Part shown: positions 1 to 9,066 of the stretch, piece by piece | Numbering within the stretch: the first letter of the stretch is position 1 | Layout of the letters: the number at the start of each line of letters is the position of its first letter | Assembly: GCF_004342025.1 (NCBI RefSeq) | Contig: NZ_SLWN01000001.1 | Location: 1 to 64,000, forward strand | DNA: 64,000 bases | Origin: Kribbella steppae | Lineage (GTDB): Bacteria > Actinomycetota > Actinomycetes > Propionibacteriales > Kribbellaceae | Direction of reading: 5' to 3' | Program-made: the position numbers and the translations under genes | The notes under the pieces: model-generated | The model's database searches: none | The model's input: only the letters and a program-made list of their open reading frames with translations | What the model was told of the DNA's origin: nothing

Positions 1-1
1 C

Positions 2-67
2 GCCCTCATCGCCCTCGCCATGCTCACCCTCGGCGGCTACCGACCACCCCTCCCCGGCCGAAACTGA
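2..67 (+). CDS. C-terminal tail of a membrane protein (partial)
   Basis: The window opens inside a reading frame that runs to a TGA at 65-67. The 21 residues seen include a hydrophobic stretch (ALIALAMLTLGG) followed by a short proline/arginine-rich tail, as at the cytoplasmic end of a transporter or other integral membrane protein. The family cannot be told from so little. It converges on ilvD, and a strong hairpin lies between the two genes. The frame call rests only on hydrophobic composition and the stop position. Confidence 0.5.
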   Translation, partial: ALIALAMLTLGGYRPPLPGRN

Positions 68-109
68 CCCACACATCAGACAGGAGAGCCGGTTAGCCCC
101 CGAGGTTGT

Positions 110-142
110 GGGTTGCCCACTGAGATTCCGAGTGGGCAACCC
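110..142. terminator. Hairpin between convergent genes
   Basis: A perfect 12-bp inverted repeat (110-121 with 131-142, arms gggttgcccact / agtgggcaaccc) encloses a 9-nt loop. A second, weaker hairpin (158-163 with 172-177) follows. The pair lies between the partial gene on the plus strand and ilvD on the minus strand, so it can end transcripts from both sides. No long T-run is present, as is common in high-GC actinobacteria. Confidence 0.6.
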
Positions 143-209
143 CCAACGTGAGTGGATAACCCCTGAGATTGGGGGTTGTGCGGCAGGGCCGCGGTGGGGG
201 TGGGGTGGC

Positions 210-2060
210 TTAGGTGAGGTTGGTGATGGTGCGGACGGCGCCCTTGTCGGCGCTGGTGGCCATGGCGGCGTAGGCGCGGAGGGCTTGGGAGACCTTGCGG
301 TCGCGGTTCTTCGGGGCGTAGACGCCGTTCAACTCGGCGCGGCGGGTCGAAAGCTCCTCGTCCGAGACCAGCAGCTCGATGGAGCGGTTGGGGATGTCGA
401 TGCGGATCTGGTCGCCGTCCCGGACCAGGGCGATGGTGCCGCCCGACGCGGCCTCCGGGGAGGCGTGACCGATGGACAGACCGGAGGTGCCGCCGGAGAA
501 GCGGCCGTCGGTGACGAGCGCACAGACCTTGCCGAGGCCGCGGCCCTTCAGGAACGACGTCGGGTAGAGCATCTCCTGCATGCCGGGGCCGCCCTTCGGG
601 CCCTCGTAGCGGATCACCACGACGTCACCCGGCTGGACCTGCTTGGCGAGGATCTTCTCGACCGCCTCGTCCTGCGACTCACACACCACCGCAGGACCCT
701 GGAACGTCCAGATCGACTCGTCCACACCGGCCGTCTTCACTACACAGCCGTCGACGGCCAGGTTGCCTTTCAGCACCGCGAGTCCACCGTCAGCGGAGTA
801 CGCGTGCTCGAGGTCCCGGATGCATCCGCCGGCCGCGTCCGTGTCCAGCGTGTCCCACCGCTCCGACTGCGAGAACGCCGTCGCCGACCGCTTGCACCCC
901 GGCGCCGCGTGCCACAGCTCGACGGCCTCCGGCGACGGCGATCCGCCGCGCAGGTCCCACGTCTTCAGCCACTCGTCGATCGAGTCGCTGTGCACGGTGT
1001 GCACGTTCTCGTTCAGCAGTCCGGCCCGGTGCAGCTCACCGAGGATCGCCGGGATGCCGCCGGCCCGGTGCACGTCCTCCATGTAGTACGTCCCGCCCGG
1101 TGCCACGTTCGGCGCGACCTTCGCCAGGCACGGCACCCGGCGCGACACCGCGTTGATGTCGTCCAGGTCGAAGTCGACCTCCGCCTCCTGCGCGGCCGCG
1201 AGCAGGTGCAGGATCGTGTTCGTCGACCCGCCCATCGCGATGTCCAGCGCCATCGCGTTCCCGAACGCCTCCCGGGACGCGACGGTGCGCGGCAACACGG
1301 TCTCGTCGTCCTGGTCGTAGTACCGCTTGGTGATCTGTACGACGGTCTCGCCGGCCTTCTCGTACAACGCCTTCCGCGCGGTGTGGGTCGCCAGCACCGA
1401 GCCGTTGCCCGGCAGCGACAGCCCGATCGCCTCGGTCAGGCAGTTCATCGAGTTCGCGGTGAACATGCCCGAACACGAACCGCAGGTGGGGCAGGCGTTC
1501 TCCTCGATCCGCAGGATGTCGGCGTCGGAGACGTTCTCGTTGACGGCCTCGGACATCGCGTCGATCAGGTCGAGTTTGCGCACCGTCCCGTCGACCAGCG
1601 TGGCCCGGCCGGCCTCCATCGGACCGCCGGAGACGAACACGGTCGGGATGTTCAGCCGGAGCGCGGCCATCAGCATGCCCGGGGTGATCTTGTCGCAGTT
1701 CGAGATGCACACCAGCGCGTCGGCGCAGTGCGCCTCGACCATGTACTCGACCGAGTCCGCGATCAGGTCCCGCGACGGCAGGCTGTAGAGCATCCCGCCG
1801 TGGCCCATCGCGATCCCGTCGTCGACGGCGATGGTGTTGAACTCACGGGCGATCCCGCCGGCCGCGTGGATCGCCTCGGACACGATCCGGCCGACCGGCG
1901 CGAGGTGGGTGTGGCCGGGGACGAACTCGGTGAAGCTGTTCGCCACCGCGATGATCGGCTTGCCGAAGTCCTCCCGGGCGACCCCGGAGGCCTGCATGAG
2001 CGCGCGGGCGCCCGCCATGTTGCGGCCGTGGGTGACGGTACGGGACCTCAGTGCAGGCAC
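210..2060 (-). CDS. ilvD: Dihydroxy-acid dehydratase
   Basis: IlvD dehydrates 2,3-dihydroxy-isovalerate and its isoleucine-pathway homologue to the 2-keto acids, the third step of branched-chain amino-acid synthesis, in the cytoplasm. The 616-residue product has the family's full length. Iron-sulfur ligands are visible: C122 in NCDKITPGM and C193/C196 in [11 protein letters not shown], with the TANSMN motif after them. D81 fits the conserved metal-binding region. The GTG start at 2060 has AGGAGA about 8 nt upstream. The gene stands alone, apart from other ilv genes, and diverges from an AraC-type regulator. There is no direct evidence of how it is regulated. Confidence 0.97.
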   Translation of the reverse strand: MPALRSRTVTHGRNMAGARALMQASGVAREDFGKPIIAVANSFTEFVPGHTHLAPVGRIVSEAIHAAGGIAREFNTIAVDDGIAMGHGGMLYSLPSRDLIADSVEYMVEAHCADALVCISNCDKITPGMLMAALRLNIPTVFVSGGPMEAGRATLVDGTVRKLDLIDAMSEAVNENVSDADILRIEENACPTCGSCSGMFTANSMNCLTEAIGLSLPGNGSVLATHTARKALYEKAGETVVQITKRYYDQDDETVLPRTVASREAFGNAMALDIAMGGSTNTILHLLAAAQEAEVDFDLDDINAVSRRVPCLAKVAPNVAPGGTYYMEDVHRAGGIPAILGELHRAGLLNENVHTVHSDSIDEWLKTWDLRGGSPSPEAVELWHAAPGCKRSATAFSQSERWDTLDTDAAGGCIRDLEHAYSADGGLAVLKGNLAVDGCVVKTAGVDESIWTFQGPAVVCESQDEAVEKILAKQVQPGDVVVIRYEGPKGGPGMQEMLYPTSFLKGRGLGKVCALVTDGRFSGGTSGLSIGHASPEAASGGTIALVRDGDQIRIDIPNRSIELLVSDEELSTRRAELNGVYAPKNRDRKVSQALRAYAAMATSADKGAVRTITNLT

Positions 2061-2213
2061 GACGACATCTCCTTGCGTTGGCCGGACGACTCATCTGCCT
2101 GACCACGCGGTGGGGTGGGGCAGATTTCAACATGGTGCCATGAGCGTCCAGATGGCGGTACGCCGGTCCCGCATCGCGGAGGAAGTGAAAGTGTCCACGG
2201 ACAGACCTAGCCT

Positions 2214-3065
2214 GTGAACATGACGGGGTTCGAGTTCCACTCGCGGCGAGTGCACCCCGCTCTGCGCCCGTACGTCGCCGAGGTCACCGGCTACGCGTAT
2301 CCCGGCGAACTGCCCGCACTGCACCGCGGCCTCCCCTCGCAGTACCTGACGCTCGTCATCACCCTCGACGAACCGCTCGGCCTCGCCTGGCCGGGCTCCC
2401 CCGTCAGGATGTTCGACACCGTCGTCGGCGGGCTGCACTCGACCGCCGTCCACATCAGCCAGTCGCCCAATCGGTCCGGGATCCAGCTCGCCCTCCGACC
2501 GGCCGCAGCGCGGGCTCTGCTCGGCCTGCCGCCCGGCGAGCTCGCGTCGATGGTGGTGGAGCTGGACGACATCCTCGGCAGCCCGGCGCACGTTGTCGGC
2601 GAGCGATTGCGGGAGGCGAGGACCTGGGTCGAGCGCTTCGACCTGGTCGAGAACCTGCTGCTCGAGCACTGGGCGGACGAGCCCGCGCCGGAGACGCGGG
2701 CCGAGCTCGGCTGGGCCTGGCGGCGACTCCGCGAGACGGCCGGGGCGGTCGGCGTCGAGGACCTGGCTTCAGAGGTCGGGTGGAGCCGACGGCATCTGAC
2801 GGACCGATTCACCAATGAATACGGGCTGGGGCCGAAGGTGGCTGCCCGGGTGATGCGGTTCGAGCAGGCGGTCGGGCAGCTCCGGCGGTATCCGAAGCTC
2901 CGGCTGGCGGACCTGTCGGCCGAGCTCGGGTACGCCGACCAGGCCCATCTGACCCGGGAGTGGAACACGATCGCCGGCTGCTCGCCGCGACAGTGGCTGA
3001 CCGAGGAGGTCCTCCCAAACGTTCAAGACGAGACGGTCGGTGCAGGCGCAGAGTCGGGGGTATGA
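2214..3065 (+). CDS. AraC-family transcriptional regulator
   Basis: This is a 283-residue DNA-binding protein. The N-terminal ~150 residues resemble the effector or DUF6597-like domain of actinobacterial AraC proteins. The C-terminal ~100 residues carry two helix-turn-helix units, seen in VGVEDLASEVGWSRRHLTDRF and then LRLADLSAELGYADQAHL, ending in SPRQW, typical of AraC/XylS. The start chosen is GTG 2214; an ATG lies two codons later. Its stop overlaps the ATG of the following VOC gene (ATGA), so the two are translationally coupled and the VOC protein is the likely target or partner. The effector is unknown. Confidence 0.88.
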   Translation: MNMTGFEFHSRRVHPALRPYVAEVTGYAYPGELPALHRGLPSQYLTLVITLDEPLGLAWPGSPVRMFDTVVGGLHSTAVHISQSPNRSGIQLALRPAAARALLGLPPGELASMVVELDDILGSPAHVVGERLREARTWVERFDLVENLLLEHWADEPAPETRAELGWAWRRLRETAGAVGVEDLASEVGWSRRHLTDRFTNEYGLGPKVAARVMRFEQAVGQLRRYPKLRLADLSAELGYADQAHLTREWNTIAGCSPRQWLTEEVLPNVQDETVGAGAESGV

Positions 3066-3493
3066 ATACGACAACAGAGAACAAGATCGTCGTCGGCGTC
3101 TGGCCGACACTGGTCTACCACGACGGCCACGCAGCCTTGAAGTTCCTCACCGAGGGACTCGGCTTCACTCAGGTCTGCCTGTACCCCGGCGAGACCGAAG
3201 GATCGATCGCGCACTCCGAGCTGGCCTGGCCGGCCGGTGGCGGCGTGATGGTGAGTTCGGTCGGGCGCCAGCAGGAGCCGGACGACTTCTCCTGGCTGGC
3301 CGATCATCCGCAGTCGGTCTATCTCGTCGTCGACGAGGACCCGGACCAACTGCTGTCGCGTGCGATCAGCGCCGGGGCGGTCGTCGTCCGCGGGCTACGG
3401 GACGAGGACTACGGATCGCGCGGTTTCACCGTGAAGGATCACGAGGGCAATCTGTGGAGTATCGGCACGTATCGCGGGGAGATCGTCGAGTAA
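3062..3493 (+). CDS. VOC (glyoxalase/bleomycin-resistance) family protein
   Basis: The 143-residue product has the VOC betaalphabetabetabeta pattern: VWPTLVYHDGHAALKFLTEG at the start, and YGSRGFTVKDHEGNLWSIGTY near the end. The latter is the typical PhnB-like D-x-x-G-N-x-W ending. Such proteins bind a metal and act as glyoxalases, dioxygenases or antibiotic-binding proteins; the substrate cannot be read from the sequence. The ATG at 3062 overlaps the upstream regulator's stop by 4 bp. A longer upstream frame exists but would overlap the regulator heavily, so the coupled ATG is preferred. Confidence 0.85.
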   Translation: MNTTTENKIVVGVWPTLVYHDGHAALKFLTEGLGFTQVCLYPGETEGSIAHSELAWPAGGGVMVSSVGRQQEPDDFSWLADHPQSVYLVVDEDPDQLLSRAISAGAVVVRGLRDEDYGSRGFTVKDHEGNLWSIGTYRGEIVE

Positions 3494-3551
3494 TCCACAG
3501 GTTCCAGCTCGGCACCCTTTGTCGTCTCGTGGATCTCACTAGAATCGCCGG

Positions 3552-5396
3552 GTGACCGAGACAGCCACAGTCCTGGACGAATCCGCCGGCGAAGCACTGC
3601 AGGTGCTCCGCCGGGTGTTCGGGTACGACGCCTTCCGCGGTCAGCAGGCCGACATCATCGACACCGTCGTCGCCGGTGGGGACGCGTTGGTGCTGATGCC
3701 GACCGGCGGCGGGAAGTCGTTGTGCTACCAGATCCCCGCCCTGGTCAGATCCGGCGTGGGGGTGGTGATCTCGCCGTTGATCGCGCTGATGCAGGACCAG
3801 GTGGACGCGCTCACCGCGCTCGGTGTGCGGGCCGGATTCCTCAACTCCACTCAGGATTTCGAGCAACGGCGAGAGGTCGAGCAGGCCTTCCTGGCCGGTG
3901 AGCTGGACCTGCTGTACCTGGCGCCCGAGCGGCTCCGGGTCGAGGCGACGGTGCGCTTGCTCGACCAGGGCAAGATCGCGCTGTTCGCGATCGACGAGGC
4001 GCACTGTGTGTCCCAGTGGGGCCACGACTTCCGGCCCGACTACCTGATGCTGTCGGAGTTGCACGAGCGCTGGCCCGACGTACCGCGGATCGCGCTCACC
4101 GCGACGGCGACCGAGGCGACGCACCAGGAGATCGCGACCCGGCTGAAGCTGGCCGACGCGAAGCATTTCGTGGCCAGCTTCGACCGGCCGAACATCCAGT
4201 ACCGGATCGTCTCGAAGGACAGCCCGCAGCGGCAACTTCTCGATCTGCTCCGCACCGAGCACGCAGGCGACGCCGGCATCGTCTACTGCCTGTCCCGCAA
4301 CAGTGTCGAGAAGACGGCCGAGTTCCTGACGAAGAACGGTATCGAGGCGTTGCCGTACCACGCGGGTCTGGACAACCGGACGCGCGCGGCCAACCAGGCC
4401 AGGTTCCTGCGCGAGGACGGCCTGGTCGTGGTCGCGACGATCGCGTTCGGTATGGGGATCGACAAACCTGATGTGCGCTTCGTCGCGCACCTCGATCTGC
4501 CGAAGTCGGTCGAGGGCTACTACCAGGAGACCGGGCGCGCCGGCCGGGACGGACTGCCGTCGACGGCGTGGCTCGCGTACGGGCTGCAGGACGTCGTACA
4601 GCAGCGGAAGATGATCGACACGTCCGAGGGTGATCTCTCCCATCGCCGCCGGTTGAGCGCGCATCTCGACGCGATGCTGGCGTTGTGCGAGACCGTGCAG
4701 TGCCGTCGGTCGCAATTGCTCGCGTACTTCGGTCAGCACGGGGACCCGTGTGCGAACTGCGACACCTGCCTGACGCCGCCGGAGTCGTGGGATGGGACGA
4801 TCCCTGCGCAGAAGCTGCTGTCGACGGTCTATCGGTTGCAGCATGAGCGCGGTCAGAAGTTCGGCGCCGGTCAACTGATCGACATCCTGCTCGGCAAGGA
4901 GACGGAGAAGGTCAAGCAGTTCCGGCACGAGCAGCTGACCGTGTTCGGGATCGGCACGGAGCTGACGGATTCCGAGTGGCGCGGCGTGGTCCGGCAACTG
5001 CTCGCGCAGCGGTTGCTCACGGTCGAAGGCGACTACGGCACCCTCGTGCTCACCGAGGAGAGCGGCGAGGTGCTCAGCCGTCGGCGCGAGGTGATGATGC
5101 GCCGCGAGCCGGAGCGGGTCGGCCGCTCGTCGAGGTCGTCCGGCTCGAAGAAGAAGGCCGCTGCGGACCTCTCCCCCGAGGCCGCCCCGGTCTTCGAACG
5201 CCTGCGGACCTGGCGTGCCGGCGTCGCCAAGGAGCAGGGCGTTCCGGCCTACGTCATCTTCCACGACGCAACCCTCCGCCAGATCGCCACCGACCTCCCG
5301 AGCACACTCGCCGAGCTCGGCAAGATCAGCGGCGTCGGCGAGAACAAACTGGCCAAGTACGGCGAAAGCCTCCTGGAGGCACTCGTCGGCGAGTAG
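3552..5396 (+). CDS. recQ: ATP-dependent DNA helicase RecQ
   Basis: RecQ is a 3'-5' superfamily 2 helicase acting in recombination and replication-fork repair. The 614-residue protein shows the complete architecture: Walker A MPTGGGKS near residues 49-56, the DEAH box at 148-151 followed by [13 protein letters not shown], helicase motifs IV-VI ([25 protein letters not shown]), a zinc-binding cysteine set (C-R-R ... CANCDTC), a winged helix, and a C-terminal HRDC domain over the last ~75 residues. The GTG start at 3552 lies 58 bp after the VOC gene. The stretch between residues ~505 and 530 (Arg/Ser/Lys-rich) is a flexible linker before HRDC. Confidence 0.96.
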   Translation: MTETATVLDESAGEALQVLRRVFGYDAFRGQQADIIDTVVAGGDALVLMPTGGGKSLCYQIPALVRSGVGVVISPLIALMQDQVDALTALGVRAGFLNSTQDFEQRREVEQAFLAGELDLLYLAPERLRVEATVRLLDQGKIALFAIDEAHCVSQWGHDFRPDYLMLSELHERWPDVPRIALTATATEATHQEIATRLKLADAKHFVASFDRPNIQYRIVSKDSPQRQLLDLLRTEHAGDAGIVYCLSRNSVEKTAEFLTKNGIEALPYHAGLDNRTRAANQARFLREDGLVVVATIAFGMGIDKPDVRFVAHLDLPKSVEGYYQETGRAGRDGLPSTAWLAYGLQDVVQQRKMIDTSEGDLSHRRRLSAHLDAMLALCETVQCRRSQLLAYFGQHGDPCANCDTCLTPPESWDGTIPAQKLLSTVYRLQHERGQKFGAGQLIDILLGKETEKVKQFRHEQLTVFGIGTELTDSEWRGVVRQLLAQRLLTVEGDYGTLVLTEESGEVLSRRREVMMRREPERVGRSSRSSGSKKKAAADLSPEAAPVFERLRTWRAGVAKEQGVPAYVIFHDATLRQIATDLPSTLAELGKISGVGENKLAKYGESLLEALVGE

Positions 5397-5468
5397 CACC
5401 ACGGGTGGGGTGGTGGTGGTGGCGCTGGACGAGTTGCAGATCGACCAGGTTCCGGTCCTGTTCGGCCG

Positions 5469-6260
5469 CTACTGCGTCCACCGCTGATGCGTCGGACGAC
5501 GCGAAGGGTCTGGGCTGTGCACCGGGCCTCGCCGGATGGGAAGTCTGGGCAAGAGGGCGGGGACACGGGCGGCGTAGTCGTCGTACGACGCTCCAAAGGT
5601 GTTGCGGAGGTCGCGCTCCTCGAACCTGATCCCAACGGCGATGTAGCCGGTCGCGGCGAGAGCGAAGAGAAGATGCGATGCGCCCATCCGTGGTGTCGCC
5701 CAGAAGGCCAGCACCAGCCCCGTCATCATCGGGTGCCGCACGACGGCGTAGAGACCGCCGACATAGAGGTCAGAGGTGAGACCGGGGTCTCGGGCGGCCG
5801 CCCATCCGGCCTGCCGCAGCCCAACGAGTTCGAGGTGATCCACCGCGAAGGTAGCGGTGATCGCCAGCACCCAGCCTGCAGCGAAGAGTGACCAGGCGAT
5901 GACCGCGACCGGGCCCTCGACGTGCCAGATCTGCTCACCCCAGGGTTGCCAGAGCACCAGCAGGAGCGCGAGGCAGATGTCTGTGACGAGCACGTAGTAG
6001 GTACGTTCGAGCGCCGCCGGGATCCGCCGACTCAGCCATGACTTCACCTGACGACGCGCCATCACCGAGTGCTGGACGGCGAAGAACAGCAGGAGCGCCA
6101 GGTCGATGGCGACCGCGCGAGCGGTCGTCGTGCGGTCGGGTCCGTCGACGGTCCTGGGGACGACCACGCCGGCGAGGAAGGCGATCGTCCACACGGTGAC
6201 AACGAAGAACCCCAGCCAGGCGGCGGCCGAGAGGAGGAGATGGGCAGGGCGTCGGGTCAT
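5469..6260 (-). CDS. PEMT/ICMT-like integral membrane methyltransferase-family protein
   Basis: The 263-residue protein has several hydrophobic helices and the C-terminal hallmark of the isoprenylcysteine methyltransferase/phospholipid methyltransferase fold: RHPMMTGLVLAF, then EERDL, then YDDYAARVP. In bacteria such proteins are often annotated NnrU/ICMT-like; the substrate here is unknown. The ATG at 6260 is chosen because the open frame upstream runs antisense into the next gene and is not protein-like. It sits 49 bp after the hydrolase-LuxR gene on the same strand, so the two may be cotranscribed. Its C-terminal tail (last ~25 residues, Arg/Pro-rich) is unlike the membrane part. Confidence 0.8.
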   Translation of the reverse strand: MTRRPAHLLLSAAAWLGFFVVTVWTIAFLAGVVVPRTVDGPDRTTTARAVAIDLALLLFFAVQHSVMARRQVKSWLSRRIPAALERTYYVLVTDICLALLLVLWQPWGEQIWHVEGPVAVIAWSLFAAGWVLAITATFAVDHLELVGLRQAGWAAARDPGLTSDLYVGGLYAVVRHPMMTGLVLAFWATPRMGASHLLFALAATGYIAVGIRFEERDLRNTFGASYDDYAARVPALLPRLPIRRGPVHSPDPSRRPTHQRWTQ

Positions 6261-6309
6261 GTCTCCATGCTGCGGGGGCGGCCGTCCCCGGCGCAGCCGT
6301 GGAACTACC

Positions 6310-7341
6310 TCACTTGTGGGGGTTTCGCGCGACGTACCAGGCTGCGACCTGGGAACGAGATCTGAACCCGAGCCGCAGCCGGATCCGCTCGAGGTGCGAC
6401 TCGGCGGACCGTTCGGTGATGCCCAGGCGATCCGCCAACTGGCGGTTCGTGAGGCCTTCCGCCACGAGGGCCGCGACTTCTGTCTGGCGGACGGTGAGTC
6501 CCGTGGGAACGGTCCTTCGTAGTCGTGGCAGTCCGAGGAAGCGTCGCACCTGTTCGACCAGCGACTCCACATCCCCGATGGCAGGAAGGTGCGAGCGGCC
6601 CACGAGCTCCACGAGCTGGGCGCCCGGGATCGCGTCGGCGAGCACCCTGCTCTGCTCGAACGGAGCGGCTCGGTCTCCGCTCCGGTGCAGCACCAGCGTC
6701 GGCGCCTGCACCCGCGCGAGGCTCGGAAGCACGTCCAGGGCGTAAGCGAGACGCAACAAGGAGACCGCTGTCTCGGGCGAGGAGGCTGCGCGCTGGTAGC
6801 GGGCGAGCGCGTGGCGGGTGCCGGCATCAGCCTCGGGTGCGAAAAGATCGGTGAGCAGGTCTGATCCCAGACCCCAGTGAGAGGCAAGCAGGCCCAGCAT
6901 GTGCCGCTTGCTGTCCTCGTCGCCGATCGCGTCACCGGTCGCCCAACCGCCGTAGAGCACCAGACGCGAAACCTTCTCCGGCTGATCGGCAGCCCACTGC
7001 GCGGCCACCGCCGCCCCAAGCGACCAGCCCAGGACGTCACAGCGGGTAATGCCGAGCGCATCGGTCACCGCGGCGATCGTGGCAAGCTCGAGCGCCATCG
7101 TGCGAGGGCCGTCGTAGGCGTCCGAGAGGCCACAACCAGGGCGGTCGTAGCGCACCAACGTGCGGCCCGACGACAGCGACTCGTGGAACATGCGCTCGGC
7201 GGGGATGGCCCATCCGAGCTCGAGATGACTGAGCCATCCCGGCGCAACCAGCAGGAACGGCCCGCTGCCTGTCAGGGCATAGGCCACCCGCCCGCCATCG
7301 GCCAAGTGCGCCATCCCCAGGCGCTGATCCTGCGCAACCAC
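6310..7341 (-). CDS. Alpha/beta-hydrolase fused to a LuxR-type DNA-binding domain
   Basis: The 343-residue protein joins two modules. Residues ~1-265 are an alpha/beta hydrolase with the nucleophile elbow GWSLG (S107) and the RYDRPGCGLSD strand-loop typical of the fold. Residues ~278-340 are a LuxR/NarL helix-turn-helix (LTVRQTEVAALVAEGLTNRQ). Such fusions are known in actinobacteria, where the hydrolase part probably senses or turns over a small ligand and the C-terminus binds DNA; neither ligand nor target is known here. It diverges from the P-loop protein at 7433 and lies upstream of the membrane methyltransferase-like gene, which is a plausible target. Confidence 0.85.
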   Translation of the reverse strand: MVAQDQRLGMAHLADGGRVAYALTGSGPFLLVAPGWLSHLELGWAIPAERMFHESLSSGRTLVRYDRPGCGLSDAYDGPRTMALELATIAAVTDALGITRCDVLGWSLGAAVAAQWAADQPEKVSRLVLYGGWATGDAIGDEDSKRHMLGLLASHWGLGSDLLTDLFAPEADAGTRHALARYQRAASSPETAVSLLRLAYALDVLPSLARVQAPTLVLHRSGDRAAPFEQSRVLADAIPGAQLVELVGRSHLPAIGDVESLVEQVRRFLGLPRLRRTVPTGLTVRQTEVAALVAEGLTNRQLADRLGITERSAESHLERIRLRLGFRSRSQVAAWYVARNPHK

Positions 7342-7432
7342 GACACCAGTGAACAGCAGTTGTGCGCGGATCGCGGCAGCTGAGCAGACGTGTGTCGATA
7401 CCGTGGTCCCGCAGACGACCTCCGGAGAAGCG

Positions 7433-7942
7433 ATGACTCATCCACCGTTGATCCTCACGGGTGGGCCCGCGGTAGGAAAGAGTGTGACAGCGCGTGCCCT
7501 GGCGGAAGGTCGCCCAAGGTGTGCCTTCATCGATGTGGATGACGTACGCCAGTTCGTCGTCACCGGCGCGGCCGCTCCGTGGGAGGGAAAGGAAGGCCGG
7601 GAACAGCAACGGCTCGGTGTGACAAACGCTTGCGGCCTCGCTCGCAATTTCCTGGCCATGGGCATTGAGGTCGTCGTCGCTGACGTGCTCACGCCAGAGA
7701 CCTGCGACTTGTACAGGCGGGAGCTACCCGGGTGCCTGATCGTGCACATGACGCTCGGTTTGCCAGAGGCGATGCGGCGTGCGGCGTCCCGCAAGATCTG
7801 GCTGACTGACGATGAGTTCCGAATGCTCCACGAGGCGGACGCTGCGAACCCCCCGGACGCCGATCATCGCATCCAGGTGGACGCACTCAACGTGCAGAAC
7901 CAGACCGAAAAGGTGGCAAGGCTCTGGGCAGAGGGTCGATGA
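7433..7942 (+). CDS. P-loop NTPase, small-molecule kinase-like
   Basis: The 169-residue protein begins with a Walker A loop close to the N-terminus (LTGGPAVGKSVTAR) followed by a DVDDVRQF segment that fits the second acidic site of shikimate/gluconate-type kinases or chloramphenicol phosphotransferase-like proteins. The middle holds a Rossmann-type strand (GIEVVVADVL) and an arginine-containing lid. It is best described as an AAA/ATP-binding protein of unknown substrate. The ATG at 7433 was chosen because the longer upstream frame (from 7349) adds residues without similarity to the fold. Confidence 0.72.
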   Translation: MTHPPLILTGGPAVGKSVTARALAEGRPRCAFIDVDDVRQFVVTGAAAPWEGKEGREQQRLGVTNACGLARNFLAMGIEVVVADVLTPETCDLYRRELPGCLIVHMTLGLPEAMRRAASRKIWLTDDEFRMLHEADAANPPDADHRIQVDALNVQNQTEKVARLWAEGR

Positions 7943-8035
7943 TCCGCCGAGGAAGCACCCGAGCTGGCGGACCAGCCGCGCACCGCACCCGGCCAACGCG
8001 AACACCAACACCGCAGCGATCCCCCACCTCGTCAT
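7943..8035 (-). pseudogene. Possible orphan lipoprotein signal peptide (gene remnant)
   Basis: Reading leftwards from an ATG at 8035, the first 17 codons give a near-perfect lipoprotein signal: MTRWGIAAVLVFALAGC, with a lipobox LAGC. After the cysteine the frame continues only briefly before running antisense through the P-loop gene, where it has no protein character. This looks like the 5' end of a lost lipoprotein gene. A chance hydrophobic frame in GC-rich DNA is a real alternative. Confidence 0.3.
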
Positions 8036-8087
8036 CGCCACATGCTGCCATCGGGAAAGCCCCATCGGCGGTGCCCGATCGGGCAGA

Positions 8088-8963
8088 TCAGGTCTGGGGT
8101 GTCCAGTCGACCGTGACGGCGAGCTCTGCGAAGTCGTAGATGAGGCGGGAACGGCGGGATGCCATCCAGGCCAGGCAGACCTTGTTGGCGGCGATGTCGG
8201 TCACCGGTACGGCGGCCACGTCAGGGCGTTGGTAGAAGGTTGCTACCGACAGCGGGATGATCGAGACGCCACTCCCGGCCGCGACGTGCTCCATCTTCTC
8301 CTCGACGCTGCGCATCTCCGGCACCGGCTTCGCCTGGCCGGTGCGCAGTTCCAGCGCGATGTCCCGCCACTCGGGTACGGCGTCCGGAGGCTGCAGCAGA
8401 TGCTCGTCGGCGAGATCGGCGATGTCGATCTCCGGTTTGCCGGCCAGCCGGTGGTCGGACCGGAGCATCGCGACCCGCGGCTCCTCGAACAGCGGCCGGA
8501 TGCTCAGCCCCTCCTGGACGATCGGCAGCCGGACGACGCTCACGTCGACCCGGCCGTCGTGCAGCACGTCCACCTGGTCGACCCAGGTCGTCCGGATCAC
8601 CTCGACCTCGACGTCGGGATGGATTGCGCCGAACGCCCGGACAGCCGGAGTCACGGTGATCCCGGGCATGAAGCCGATGGTGAACGTCTTCGGCCCGCGG
8701 GCCGCCTGGACCACGCGCCGGCGCATCGCCTCGGCCGAGGCGAGCAGCGGCCGGGCGTCGTCGAGCAACTGGCGACCGGCCTCCGTCAGCTCGGTCGAAC
8801 GCTTGGTGCGCGCGAACAGCTGGACCTTGAACTCGTCCTCCAGGGCGCGGATCTGCCGGGACAGCACGGGCTGGGCGATATGCAGGCGATCGGCGGCCCG
8901 GCCGAAGTGCAGTTCCTCGGCGACCGCGACGAAGTACCTGAGCTTGCGGAGGTCGACATCCAT
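8088..8963 (-). CDS. LysR-family transcriptional regulator
   Basis: The 291-residue protein has a classical N-terminal LysR winged helix (LRYFVAVAEELHFGRAADRL, then QPVLSRQIRALEDEF) followed by a two-lobed substrate-binding domain. It is divergent from an SDR gene at 9067, the standard LysR target arrangement. The 103-bp gap contains an ATAC-N7-GTAT palindrome at 8963-8981 that touches the regulator's own start codon. This fits autorepression together with activation of the SDR gene. The inducer is unknown. Confidence 0.93.
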   Translation of the reverse strand: MDVDLRKLRYFVAVAEELHFGRAADRLHIAQPVLSRQIRALEDEFKVQLFARTKRSTELTEAGRQLLDDARPLLASAEAMRRRVVQAARGPKTFTIGFMPGITVTPAVRAFGAIHPDVEVEVIRTTWVDQVDVLHDGRVDVSVVRLPIVQEGLSIRPLFEEPRVAMLRSDHRLAGKPEIDIADLADEHLLQPPDAVPEWRDIALELRTGQAKPVPEMRSVEEKMEHVAAGSGVSIIPLSVATFYQRPDVAAVPVTDIAANKVCLAWMASRRSRLIYDFAELAVTVDWTPQT

Positions 8964-8981
8964 AATACCTTCAGAGTATTA
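8963..8981. promoter_or_regulatory. Candidate LysR operator (TAATAC-N7-GTATTA)
   Basis: A perfect 6-bp inverted repeat, taatac / gtatta with a 7-nt spacer, contains the T-N11-A signature that LysR proteins recognise. It overlaps the first base of the lysR start codon and lies about 85 bp before the divergent SDR gene. The position suits autoregulation. AT-rich palindromes are rare in this roughly 70% GC sequence, which adds weight. Confidence 0.6.
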
Positions 8982-9066
8982 CAGACGCCCGAACAGGTCT
9001 TGGACCGCTGCGGTCGTGCAAGCGCAGTGTGGAGGAGAGATCCCAACCACGAAAGGCAGTTCCTCC

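Noticed and set aside
5469..7061. A single 530-residue protein covering the membrane methyltransferase-like gene and its upstream neighbour
   Set aside because: The first half is the wrong frame of the hydrolase-LuxR gene. The ATG at 6260 begins the real membrane protein.
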